64,000 bases of DNA from Pseudorhodoferax soli (GTDB lineage: Bacteria; Pseudomonadota; Gammaproteobacteria; Burkholderiales; Burkholderiaceae_C), in assembly GCF_003337555.1 (NCBI RefSeq), contig NZ_QPJK01000002.1, positions 868,001 to 932,000 of the forward strand. Direction: 5' to 3'. The notes below the pieces were generated by a model. It saw only the letters and a list, made by a program, of their open reading frames with translations, was not told the origin of the DNA and did no database searches. The stretch's first letter is position 1; the number at the start of each line of letters is the position of its first letter. The translations under genes were made by a program, and so were the position numbers. Of this stretch, positions 44,615 to 52,425 are shown one piece after another.

Positions 44615-45043
44615 TCAGGGCTTGATGTAGACGAAGCCCTCGCGCGCCTGCAGCCGCGCCACGCGCACCACGCCGGAGGGCGTGAAGTCCGCGTCCATGG
44701 TGAACTGGTCCTTCTTGAGATTGCGGTTGCGCAGCGTGATCTCGCAGACCTCGAAGCGCACGCCGCGCGCCTTCAGTGCACTGACCAGGGCGCCGTAGTC
44801 GATGTCGGGGTTCTTCGCATCGCGCGCGCCCTCCATCAGGAAGTCGATGCCTTCGGCATGCGTGACCACCACGATGGTGGTGTCCGGTGCCACGTCCAGG
44901 TGGTTGCGGATGTTGCGCAGCCCCTTGGTGGCCTGCGCCGCCGCATTGTCGATGTGGTAGACGACCTTGTCCTGGGCCAGCGCCGCACCGCACAGCAGCA
45001 CCAGGCCCGCCAGCACGCCCAGCAGCCTTCTCGTGGTCTTCAT
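44615..45043 (-). CDS. Periplasmic DsrE-family protein
   Basis: 142 residues. A signal peptide (LLGVLAGLVLLCGAALA-QD) precedes a DsrE/DsrF-like fold (KVVYHIDNAAAQATKGLRN, TTIVVVTHAEGIDFLM). One Cys in RFEVCEITL is at the position used for sulfur binding in relatives. The start at 45043 has GAAGGA upstream. Location by the Sox genes suggests a sulfur carrier or trafficking role in the periplasm. Confidence 0.82.
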   Translation of the reverse strand: MKTTRRLLGVLAGLVLLCGAALAQDKVVYHIDNAAAQATKGLRNIRNHLDVAPDTTIVVVTHAEGIDFLMEGARDAKNPDIDYGALVSALKARGVRFEVCEITLRNRNLKKDQFTMDADFTPSGVVRVARLQAREGFVYIKP

Positions 45044-45100
45044 GGGAATCCTTCTTTCATGAAGCATCAGTCTCGACGCATCGATGGTCGCCGCCCGTAC

Positions 45101-45110
45101 GGGTTTTCCC
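45101..45110 (+). other. GGGTTTTCCC motif, copy 2 (between dsrE-like and carbonic-anhydrase-like genes)
   Basis: GGGTTTTCCCCTTGGACGCA resembles the minus-strand text at 42713 over about 20 bases. It is preceded by the palindrome CCCGTACGGG. Confidence 0.4.
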
Positions 45111-45167
45111 CTTGGACGCACCGCGACGGGGCGGCCGGGGAAATCAACGCCGGCTGATGGATCGGCG

Positions 45168-46463
45168 TTACTGCGCGTCGCGCACGATGCGCCCGTTGAG
45201 CGCCTGCACCGGCCGGGCGTTGGCCGGGAACATCTGCGCGAACAGGCGCAACTGCTCGGCGCTCAGCGTCACGGGCTGCTTGAGCACCATCCACAGCACG
45301 CCCTCGGTGCAGGGCGGCTGCGTCAGCGAGCCGAAGAACTGGTAGTAGCGCTGGTCCTTGGGCAGCAGCGCGGACAGGTCGAGCCAGCCCAGCGGCATGC
45401 GCACCATGTCGCCGGCGTCCAGCGGGATGTAGGTCCAGACCCGGTCGATGAAGGGGTTCTGCTCGCCCGGCTGCAGCAGCACGGCCACGATGGCGGTCTG
45501 GCCTTCAGCGTTGCGGTGCACCAGGTGCACGCCCATGGCGAAGCCGCTGTGGTCGACGACCTCCCCGGCCGGGTGCTGGAAGTCGAAGGACTCCAGCCGC
45601 CAGCTGCTGCCGCGCACCTGCAGCAGGTTCTCGCCCTGCACCTCCACGCGGATGGTGCGCCCGTCGTGCACCACGGTGCCGGTGCTGGGCCGGTAGTCGA
45701 AACCCAGCGCCTCGTTCGGCCCCTGCAGGGCTGCCGACGCTTCGATGTGGATGGGCGACTGGCGCTGCCCGCTGCCGCACAGCTGGTACTCGGGCTGCAG
45801 GCGGGCCCAGGCCTGCGGGCCACCCGGGCCCCTGTACGACCAGGGCGGTGGCGGGCCTGCGGGCTTGCGCTCCTCGGGCGGCGCAGCGTCGCGCGGCGGG
45901 CGGGCTTGGACCGGGATCGGCAGACCCAGCGCGATGGCCCGGGCGCGCTCGTACTGGCGCTGGACCTGCTCCTCGCTGGCACGTGCCGGCGGCCGGGCGT
46001 TCACCAGCGGCGCGGCGCCAGCGGCACGTGCCGCCGGTGCAGCGGCCGGTGCGGTCCGCGGCGGCGGCACCTCGTCCTGGGCGATGGCCTGGGCCTGGCG
46101 CGCCGGGGCGGCGGCTGGCGCCCTCGATGCACTCGACGCAGTCGACGGACCGGACGCGCTCGCTGCACGCTGTGCGCTCGGCGCCGTGGGCGGTGTGGGG
46201 ACCACGCGCAAGGCGCCGCCCTGCCCTACGTTGACGGTGACGCTGGGGATCGGCGCAACCGGCGGCGGCTGGCCCTTGGCGGGCCGCGTGGTCGGCGGGG
46301 TGCGCTGGCCATTGGCCCGCTCGATGGCCTCACGCAGTTGCTGCGACATGCGTTCGTTGCCGCCCTCGGCTGGCTGGGCCTGGGCCGCCGAACCCACGGA
46401 CGCCAGCGCGCCGCACAGCAGGACGACAAGGGGAAAACGGGGCAATGGCAAGGCAATGGGCAT
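45168..46463 (-). CDS. Alpha-carbonic-anhydrase-like protein lacking two zinc ligands
   Basis: 431 residues from ATG 46463. A signal peptide (LVVLLCGALASVGSAAQA) is followed by about 170 residues of Ala/Pro-rich low-complexity linker and then an alpha-carbonic anhydrase domain (QRQSPIHIE through GVLWMVLKQPVTLS). In active enzymes two zinc His lie in FHFHxPSE; here the segment is FDFQHPAGE, so Asp and Gln replace them. The third His (VHLVH) is kept. Canonical zinc catalysis is therefore unlikely; a binding or structural role is possible. Confidence 0.85.
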   Translation of the reverse strand: MPIALPLPRFPLVVLLCGALASVGSAAQAQPAEGGNERMSQQLREAIERANGQRTPPTTRPAKGQPPPVAPIPSVTVNVGQGGALRVVPTPPTAPSAQRAASASGPSTASSASRAPAAAPARQAQAIAQDEVPPPRTAPAAAPAARAAGAAPLVNARPPARASEEQVQRQYERARAIALGLPIPVQARPPRDAAPPEERKPAGPPPPWSYRGPGGPQAWARLQPEYQLCGSGQRQSPIHIEASAALQGPNEALGFDYRPSTGTVVHDGRTIRVEVQGENLLQVRGSSWRLESFDFQHPAGEVVDHSGFAMGVHLVHRNAEGQTAIVAVLLQPGEQNPFIDRVWTYIPLDAGDMVRMPLGWLDLSALLPKDQRYYQFFGSLTQPPCTEGVLWMVLKQPVTLSAEQLRLFAQMFPANARPVQALNGRIVRDAQ

Positions 46464-46615
46464 GGTGGGTGGATGGCGCTTGCGGCACCCTGCTGCTGTA
46501 TCGGCGCGGATGGCCGCGACTTGAGCGCGGCAATGTGCAAATCGCGTCCGCAAACCGGTCGGATGCCGGGCTATAGTGCCCGTTTTCGTGCCTGCCTTTC
46601 CCTTGCGCATTCCCC

Positions 46616-47671
46616 GTGTCCATCCAGACTGACAACTTCGCCATGCCGCCGGAGCGCCGTGTGGTGTCGGCCGCGCCCGCCTCGCCCAACGAAGAGGCGA
46701 TCGAGCGCGCGCTGCGCCCCAAGCTGCTCGACGAGTACGTCGGCCAGGCCAAGGCGCGCGAGCAGCTGGAGATCTTCATCGGCGCGGCCAAGAAGCGCAC
46801 CGAGGCACTGGACCACGTGCTGCTGTTCGGCCCGCCGGGCCTGGGCAAGACCACGCTGTCGCACATCATTGCCCAGGAGCTCGGCGTGAACATGCGCCAG
46901 ACCAGCGGCCCGGTGCTGGAGAAGCCCAAGGACCTGGCGGCGCTGCTGACCAACCTGGAGCGCAACGACGTTCTGTTCATCGACGAGATCCACCGGCTGA
47001 GCCCGCTGGTCGAGGAAATCCTCTACCCGGCGCTGGAGGACTACCAGATCGACATCATGATCGGCGAGGGGCCGGCCGCGCGCAGCATCAAGCTGGACCT
47101 GCAGCCGTTCACGCTGGTCGGCGCCACCACGCGCGCCGGCATGCTGACCAACCCGCTGCGCGACCGCTTCGGCATCGTGGCGCGGCTGGAGTTCTACACG
47201 GCCGAGGAGCTCTCGCGCATCGTCACGCGCAGCGCTGGCCTGTTGAAGGTGCCGATCGAGGCACAGGGCAGCCTGGAGATCGCCACGCGCTCGCGCGGCA
47301 CGCCACGCATCGCCAACCGGCTGCTGCGCCGCGTGCGCGACTACGCCGACGTGAAGGGCAACGGCACCATCACCCAGGACATCGCCAACCGCGCGCTGGC
47401 GCTGCTCGACGTCGATCCGCAGGGCTTCGACGTGATGGACCGCAAGCTGCTGGAGGCGGTGATCCACCGCTTCGACGGCGGCCCCGTGGGGCTGGACAAC
47501 ATCGCCGCCAGCATCGGCGAGGAAGCCGGCACCATCGAGGATGTGATCGAGCCCTACCTGATCCAGCAGGGCTTCCTGCAGCGCACGCCGCGCGGGCGCA
47601 TCGCCACGCAGGCCGCGTTCCGCCACCTGGGCGTGACGCCGCCACAGACTGCGCCCGACCTGTTCGCCTGA
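46616..47671 (+). CDS. ruvB: Holliday junction branch migration DNA helicase RuvB
   Basis: 351-residue AAA+ motor. Walker A is GPPGLGKTT, Walker B is [10 protein letters not shown], sensor I is [11 protein letters not shown] and the arginine finger region is [11 protein letters not shown]. The C-terminal winged helix ends in [17 protein letters not shown]. The start is taken as GTG 46616 ([15 protein letters not shown]); ATG 46643 is an alternative. Its stop overlaps the next ATG by one base (TGATG). Confidence 0.97.
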   Translation: MSIQTDNFAMPPERRVVSAAPASPNEEAIERALRPKLLDEYVGQAKAREQLEIFIGAAKKRTEALDHVLLFGPPGLGKTTLSHIIAQELGVNMRQTSGPVLEKPKDLAALLTNLERNDVLFIDEIHRLSPLVEEILYPALEDYQIDIMIGEGPAARSIKLDLQPFTLVGATTRAGMLTNPLRDRFGIVARLEFYTAEELSRIVTRSAGLLKVPIEAQGSLEIATRSRGTPRIANRLLRRVRDYADVKGNGTITQDIANRALALLDVDPQGFDVMDRKLLEAVIHRFDGGPVGLDNIAASIGEEAGTIEDVIEPYLIQQGFLQRTPRGRIATQAAFRHLGVTPPQTAPDLFA

Positions 47672-49398
47672 TGCAGCAGGACGCGCCCGACACCGGGCTG
47701 TTCACCCCGCTCGAATTCGCGCCCACCCGCCGGCGCCAGAACCTGCTGGTGGCCGGGCTGCTGGTGCTGGCCGGCCCGGCCCTGGCCTGGGCCGCGGCGG
47801 CGCAACTGCCCGGCATGGCACTGGGCTGGCGCGTGCTGGCCGGCGTGGCCGTGCTGTTGTCGTGCCTGTGGCTGGCGCGCACGCTGTGGCGCCATGCCGC
47901 CAGCAGTGCGCCCGTGCTGCGGCTGGACGGGCGCGGCATCTCCGGCGCCACGCTGCAGCCGCCCGTGCCCTGGCATGTGCTGGAAGACGCTCAGCTCGAG
48001 CGCGGCGGCCTGCTGCGCCTGCAGCGCCGGCCCGATGGCGCGCACCCGGACCAGCCCCAGGGCTGGCTGCGCCGCAACCCGGCGCGCCCACGCGTGAGCC
48101 TGCACTTGCTGAGCCCGCGCCAGCAGGACATCGCCTACGACGCCATCCACGCCCGGCTGGACGTGCTGCGCCTGCGCGCCGGCACCGGCGAGGCCGCCAG
48201 CCGGCGCGCCGCGCGCGACGAGGACGCCTTCGAGAGCCACCTGGACACCCTGGTGCCCACGCCCTGGGCGCTCTACGTGGTGGTGGCCGCCAACGTGCTG
48301 GTCTGGGCCATGAACTGGGCAGCCGGCCTGAGCCCGCTCAAGCCGGCCTCCACCGAGTTGTTCGCCTGGGGTGCCAACGCGGCCTCGGCCGTGGTGCTGG
48401 ACGGCCAGTGGTGGCGGCTGCTGACCGCCGCCTTCCTGCATGGCGGCATCGTGCACCTGACATTCAACATGCTGGGCCTGTGGGAGGCCGGCAAGCAGCT
48501 GTGCCGGCTGCTCGGCAATGGCCAGTTCGGGCTGGTCTACCTCGCCAGTGCGCTGGCCGGCAGCGCCGCCAGCCTGCACTACGCGGCCCAGAACTCGGTC
48601 TCGGTCGGCGCCTCGGGTGCGGTGTTCGGCGTGCTGGGCGCGCTGGTCACGGCCAGCTGGCACTACCGCCACCTGGTGCCCGCCACCAATTTGCGCCGGC
48701 TGTGGACCGGGCTCGGCTTTTTCATCGGCTATTCGCTGCTGCACGGCTTCACGCAGGAGAACGTGGACAACGCCGCCCACGTCGGCGGCCTGGCCTGCGG
48801 CATGCTGCTGGGCCTGGTGCTGCTGGCGCCGATCGACCGGCAGGCCGCAGCCAGCCGCCGCCACAAGCGCGCCGCCGCCATGGGCCTGCTGGCGCTGGCG
48901 GCGGTCGGCTACGCCGTGCTGGCCACACCGGTGCCACGGGTCTGGCACGCGCAGATGTACGCCGCGCAGGAACTGCTGCCCGAGGTCGCGCGCCGCTTCG
49001 ACCAGGGCTTTCGCCAGATGGCACTGGAGGCGCAGCGCCTGCAGCGCGGCGAGATCCGCCAGCCGGTGTTCCTGCAGAACGCCGAGCGCGCGATCAGCCC
49101 GGCCTGCAGCGCCATCACGGAGGAGCTGGCGCCGCTGCGCGTGCCGCGCTGGGAGCAGACCGGCCGCCTGGTCCACATGTACCTGCAGATCTGCGCGCTC
49201 ACCACCCGCTCGCTGGCGCTGGAGCAGGCCATGCTGCGGCGCGACCCCGACCTGCCGGCCGACGCGGCGGCGCAGCTGGCGCAACTGTCCGGCCAGATGC
49301 AGCTGGCCCTGCGCGAGCTGGCCGACGCCGTGCGCCGCGCTCCCGTTCCCGTTCCCGTGCCCCGAAAGCCTGCGCGTGCACCCCAAGCCCCAACCTGA
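47671..49398 (+). CDS. Rhomboid family intramembrane serine protease
   Basis: 575 residues. Two N-terminal membrane helices and a soluble beta-rich segment (about residues 75-190) precede the rhomboid core. The catalytic dyad is S315 in GASGAVFG and H370 in NAAHVGGLACG; the family WR motif is seen as QWWRLLTAAFLHGG. About 165 C-terminal residues after the last helix form a soluble domain of unknown function. It is coupled to ruvB, and the next gene starts inside its end. Confidence 0.9.
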   Translation: MQQDAPDTGLFTPLEFAPTRRRQNLLVAGLLVLAGPALAWAAAAQLPGMALGWRVLAGVAVLLSCLWLARTLWRHAASSAPVLRLDGRGISGATLQPPVPWHVLEDAQLERGGLLRLQRRPDGAHPDQPQGWLRRNPARPRVSLHLLSPRQQDIAYDAIHARLDVLRLRAGTGEAASRRAARDEDAFESHLDTLVPTPWALYVVVAANVLVWAMNWAAGLSPLKPASTELFAWGANAASAVVLDGQWWRLLTAAFLHGGIVHLTFNMLGLWEAGKQLCRLLGNGQFGLVYLASALAGSAASLHYAAQNSVSVGASGAVFGVLGALVTASWHYRHLVPATNLRRLWTGLGFFIGYSLLHGFTQENVDNAAHVGGLACGMLLGLVLLAPIDRQAAASRRHKRAAAMGLLALAAVGYAVLATPVPRVWHAQMYAAQELLPEVARRFDQGFRQMALEAQRLQRGEIRQPVFLQNAERAISPACSAITEELAPLRVPRWEQTGRLVHMYLQICALTTRSLALEQAMLRRDPDLPADAAAQLAQLSGQMQLALRELADAVRRAPVPVPVPRKPARAPQAPT

Positions 49399-49939
49399 AC
49401 CCCGCCCACGCCGCAGCGGTGTGCTGCTGCTGGCCGCGCTGCTGGTTGTGGCCGCCCTGTTGTGGACGGGCCGCGCCGAACTGCCGGCCCAGCTGGCGCG
49501 CTGGACCGGCGCCGCCACCCGCCCGACCGCCACGCTGGACTACGCCCGCCTCTCGCCTTCACTGGACGCCGCCGCACTGGGCCGGCAACTCGGTGGCCTG
49601 TCGCTGCCTTGCCAGCCACAGGCCGAAGGCAGCGTCTGCGAAGCCGCGCTGGCCGAGGCCAACGGCGTGGCCGCCGCGTTGCTGCGCGCCCGCTGGCATC
49701 AGGGCACGCTGCAGTCCGTGGACTTGCTGCTGCCCTGGTGGGAACACCACCGTGCGGTCGGCATGCTGACCGAACGCCTGGGCGCGCCGGGTGGCAACGA
49801 AGTCGTCACTGCCGACGGCCAGCGTCTGGCCGCGCTGCGCTGGAGCCTGCCCGAAGGCACGGTGCAGATGGCGCGCGCGCCAGGCTGGAACCCGCTGCAC
49901 TGGGCCACCGTGCGCTGGGACGCCGCGCCGCCGCGCTGA
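49376..49939 (+). CDS. Hypothetical single-pass membrane protein
   Basis: 187 residues from GTG 49376 (VHPKPQPEPRPRRSG), overlapping the rhomboid gene by 23 bases in another frame. One N-terminal helix (SGVLLLAALLVVAALLW) is preceded by arginines, predicting a cytoplasmic N terminus and a periplasmic domain of about 150 residues with two cysteines (LPCQPQAEGSVCEAA) that could form a disulfide. I do not recognise the family. Coupling suggests it could be a partner or substrate of the rhomboid protease. Confidence 0.65.
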   Translation: MHPKPQPEPRPRRSGVLLLAALLVVAALLWTGRAELPAQLARWTGAATRPTATLDYARLSPSLDAAALGRQLGGLSLPCQPQAEGSVCEAALAEANGVAAALLRARWHQGTLQSVDLLLPWWEHHRAVGMLTERLGAPGGNEVVTADGQRLAALRWSLPEGTVQMARAPGWNPLHWATVRWDAAPPR

Positions 49940-49983
49940 GCGTGGCTGCAGGGAACGCGCGCGCATGGTAAGGTCGCGCGCTC

Positions 49984-49993
49984 GGGTTTTCCC
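49984..49993 (+). other. GGGTTTTCCC motif, copy 3 (upstream of the MFS gene)
   Basis: GGGTTTTCCCCTAGAAACCC lies 58 bases before the MFS start, in a 111-base intergenic region. Confidence 0.4.
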
Positions 49994-50050
49994 CTAGAAA
50001 CCCCACCGACCGGCCCGCGCAGCGCGGTCCGCGCCCAGGAGTCTCCCGCC

Positions 50051-51298
50051 TTGAACAACCTCCCCACCGCCGAAGGCACCGCCACGCCTGGCGCGGCCAC
50101 CACAGGCTTTGCCCGCGCCGTCTTCTCGCTCGGCGTGGGCGGCTTCGCCATCGGCACCGGCGAGTTCGTGATCATGGGCCTGCTGCCCGAAGTGGCCGCC
50201 GACATCGGCACCACCATCCCGCAGGCCGGCCACGTGATCAGCGCCTATGCGCTGGGCGTGGTGATCGGCGCGCCTGTGCTGGCCGTGCTGGCCGCCGGCA
50301 TGGGCCGGCGCGCGCTACTGGTCGCGCTGATGGCCGTGTTCGCCCTGGGCAACTTCGCCAGCGCTGCCGCGCCGGGCTATTGGTCGCTGAACCTGCTGCG
50401 CTTCGCGGCCGGCCTGCCGCACGGCACCTACTTCGGCGTGGCCGCCCTCGTGGCGGCCGCGCTCGCGCCGCCCGGCCGGCGGGCCCAGGCCGTCGGCCTC
50501 GTGATGCTGGGCCTGACCAGCGCCACGCTGGTCGGTGTGCCCATCGCCGCGGCACTGGGCCAGTGGCTGGGCTGGCGCGCGGCCTTCGTGCTGGTCGGCG
50601 TGATTGCGCTGGCCGCCGCCGTGCTGGTGCAGCGCAACGTGCCCGACCTGCAGCCCGACGCCGGCGCCAGCCCGCTGCGCGAACTCGGCGCCCTGGCCAA
50701 GCCGCAGGTCTGGCTCACGCTGGGCATCGGCGCCATCGGCTTCGGCGGCATGTTCGCGGTGTTCAGCTACATCAAGCCCACGCTGCTCGAAGTGGCCGGC
50801 ATGCCGCTGTCGTGGGTGCCCGTGGTGCTGGCCTTGTTCGGCCTGGGCATGGTGGCCGGCAACCTGGCGGGCGCGCGCCTGGCGGACCGCGCGCTGATGC
50901 GCACCATCGGCACCATGCTGGTCTGGTCCGGCCTGGTGCTGGCGCTGTTCACGGTGATGGCGCACCACCCGGTCACGGCCGCGCTGAACCTCTTCATGGT
51001 GGGCACCATCGTGGCCATCGGCCCGGCGCTGCAAGTGCGGCTGATGGACGTGGCGGGCGACGCGCAGACGCTGGCTGCCGCGCTCAACCACTCGGCCTTC
51101 AACGTGGCCAACGCCGTGGGCGCCTGGCTCGGCGGCGTGGCGATCAGCGCGGGCTTCGGCTGGACGTCCACAGGCTGGGTCGGCGTGGCACTGGCCATGG
51201 CCGGGCTGGCGGTGTACTTCTGGGCGCTGTCGAATGCGCGCGCCCATGCGCGCCGCAACGCAGTGGCGCCGCAGAACTGCGCCGAGCAAGCGGGCTGA
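50051..51298 (+). CDS. Major facilitator superfamily transporter (AraJ/YdhP-like)
   Basis: 415-residue, 12-helix MFS protein. The first helix (LGVGGFAIGTGEFVIMGLLPEV, shown in part) with GEFVIMGLLPEVA is characteristic of the DHA1 drug/sugar efflux group; the loop after helix 2 contains AAGMGRRALL. The start is TTG 50051, supported by AGGAG eight bases upstream. No regulator is adjacent. The substrate is not predictable. Confidence 0.85.
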   Translation: MNNLPTAEGTATPGAATTGFARAVFSLGVGGFAIGTGEFVIMGLLPEVAADIGTTIPQAGHVISAYALGVVIGAPVLAVLAAGMGRRALLVALMAVFALGNFASAAAPGYWSLNLLRFAAGLPHGTYFGVAALVAAALAPPGRRAQAVGLVMLGLTSATLVGVPIAAALGQWLGWRAAFVLVGVIALAAAVLVQRNVPDLQPDAGASPLRELGALAKPQVWLTLGIGAIGFGGMFAVFSYIKPTLLEVAGMPLSWVPVVLALFGLGMVAGNLAGARLADRALMRTIGTMLVWSGLVLALFTVMAHHPVTAALNLFMVGTIVAIGPALQVRLMDVAGDAQTLAAALNHSAFNVANAVGAWLGGVAISAGFGWTSTGWVGVALAMAGLAVYFWALSNARAHARRNAVAPQNCAEQAG

Positions 51299-51318
51299 TC
51301 AGGCCCGCGCGGCCAGCC

Positions 51319-52296
51319 TCATCGCTGGCGGCGGCGGCGCACCCACAGCATGGCCAGCCCGCCGCTCAGCACCAGCAAGGCGCTGGCCGGCTCCGGCACC
51401 TCGGACAGGGCCAGCTGCTGGTACGCCAGCTCCTGCATCCTGCGGGCCTGCGCACCGGTGATGCCCAGCGCGGCCGCCGCCGTCTCGGATGAGCCCAGGC
51501 TGCGCGGGTCCAGCCCCGTGACCTGGCCGAAGACCACCAGGGCTTCCAGGTAGCTGCCGTACTGGCTGGCGTGGTAGCTGTCGCTGGCCCACAGGTTGAC
51601 GAGGCCAGGCGCGATGCCGTCGTAGGGGTTGGGATCGGCGAAGCCCTGCGCCATGGCCATGTTCCAGGCCAGGCCCACGGGGATCACGCCGTGGATGTTG
51701 TCGGACGCCGCGTCCGCCAGCGCATAGCCCGCGTACACGTCCAGCGCCATCTGGTAGATGGATTCGCCATACCAGGGCCGGCCGGCCGGGTAGGTCTGGT
51801 CGGCACGCGACCAGGTCGCCATCAGCTGCACGTTCACATCCGCGTTCTGCGCGACGAACATGTCGGCCAGCAGGCTGGAGTACTGCAGCAGCTTGGTCGG
51901 ATCGCCGGGAGCGGCGGCGTCCAGCGTGCTGAAGGTGTGCATCACCACGTTGTCCCATGGCTTGTTGATCAGCGCCTGCTTGGTGTTGTAGTGCAGGTCC
52001 AGCCCGCTGCCGCCCACGGTCTCCAGGCTCACGTTGTAGCTGAGCCCGGCCTGCTGCGTGAAGGCCTTGAACAGCGCAGGTATGCCGCCGATGCCGCCGC
52101 CGTTCAGGTCGGTCACCGTGTTCGGCTGGTAGGTCTGCACGGCCGAACCCTGGCCGTAGGTGAAGCTGTTGCCGATGAACAGGATGGAGGGCGCGGCACA
52201 GGCGCCGACGCCGGCCGCGCCAAGCGAGAGCGCCAGAGCCGCCTGGGCGGCGCGGCGCCACAACCGGGACGATGGAAAGAGCGAGCCGTTGCGCAT
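51319..52296 (-). CDS. PEP-CTERM SGNH-hydrolase-like protein
   Basis: 325 residues. A signal peptide (ALALSLGAAGVGACA) is followed by ILFIGNSFTYGQG, an SGNH/GDSL nucleophile-type motif, and a C-terminal SDSYHAS that could supply the catalytic Asp-His. The protein ends VPEPASALLVLSGGLAMLW plus RRRRQR, a textbook PEP-CTERM sorting signal. It should be processed by an exosortase, which is not in this window. The ATG at 52296 is chosen to give a normal signal sequence. Confidence 0.85.
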   Translation of the reverse strand: MRNGSLFPSSRLWRRAAQAALALSLGAAGVGACAAPSILFIGNSFTYGQGSAVQTYQPNTVTDLNGGGIGGIPALFKAFTQQAGLSYNVSLETVGGSGLDLHYNTKQALINKPWDNVVMHTFSTLDAAAPGDPTKLLQYSSLLADMFVAQNADVNVQLMATWSRADQTYPAGRPWYGESIYQMALDVYAGYALADAASDNIHGVIPVGLAWNMAMAQGFADPNPYDGIAPGLVNLWASDSYHASQYGSYLEALVVFGQVTGLDPRSLGSSETAAAALGITGAQARRMQELAYQQLALSEVPEPASALLVLSGGLAMLWVRRRRQR

Positions 52297-52405
52297 GCGG
52301 TGTGGCTCCTGTCTGGATTGGGGCGCCGAATATACGAATGAATGCGCCATTCGCGCGCAGATCGTTACGAATTGTTGCGACAACGGAGGCCCAGGGAGAG
52401 CAGCC

Positions 52406-52425
52406 GGCGCGGCGCTCGCCGCGCC
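52406..52425 (-). terminator. GC hairpin abutting the deacylase stop codon
   Basis: GGCGCGGC and GCCGCGCC form an 8-bp stem with a 4-base loop, starting immediately after the TAG of the minus-strand deacylase gene. No T-run follows, so it may act as a 3' stabiliser or Rho-aided terminator. Confidence 0.4.

Noticed and set aside
45980-46260. Low-complexity Ala/Pro/Arg tract that could be intergenic or a repeat array
   Set aside because: It is in frame with the signal peptide and the CA-like domain and reads as a flexible protein linker.
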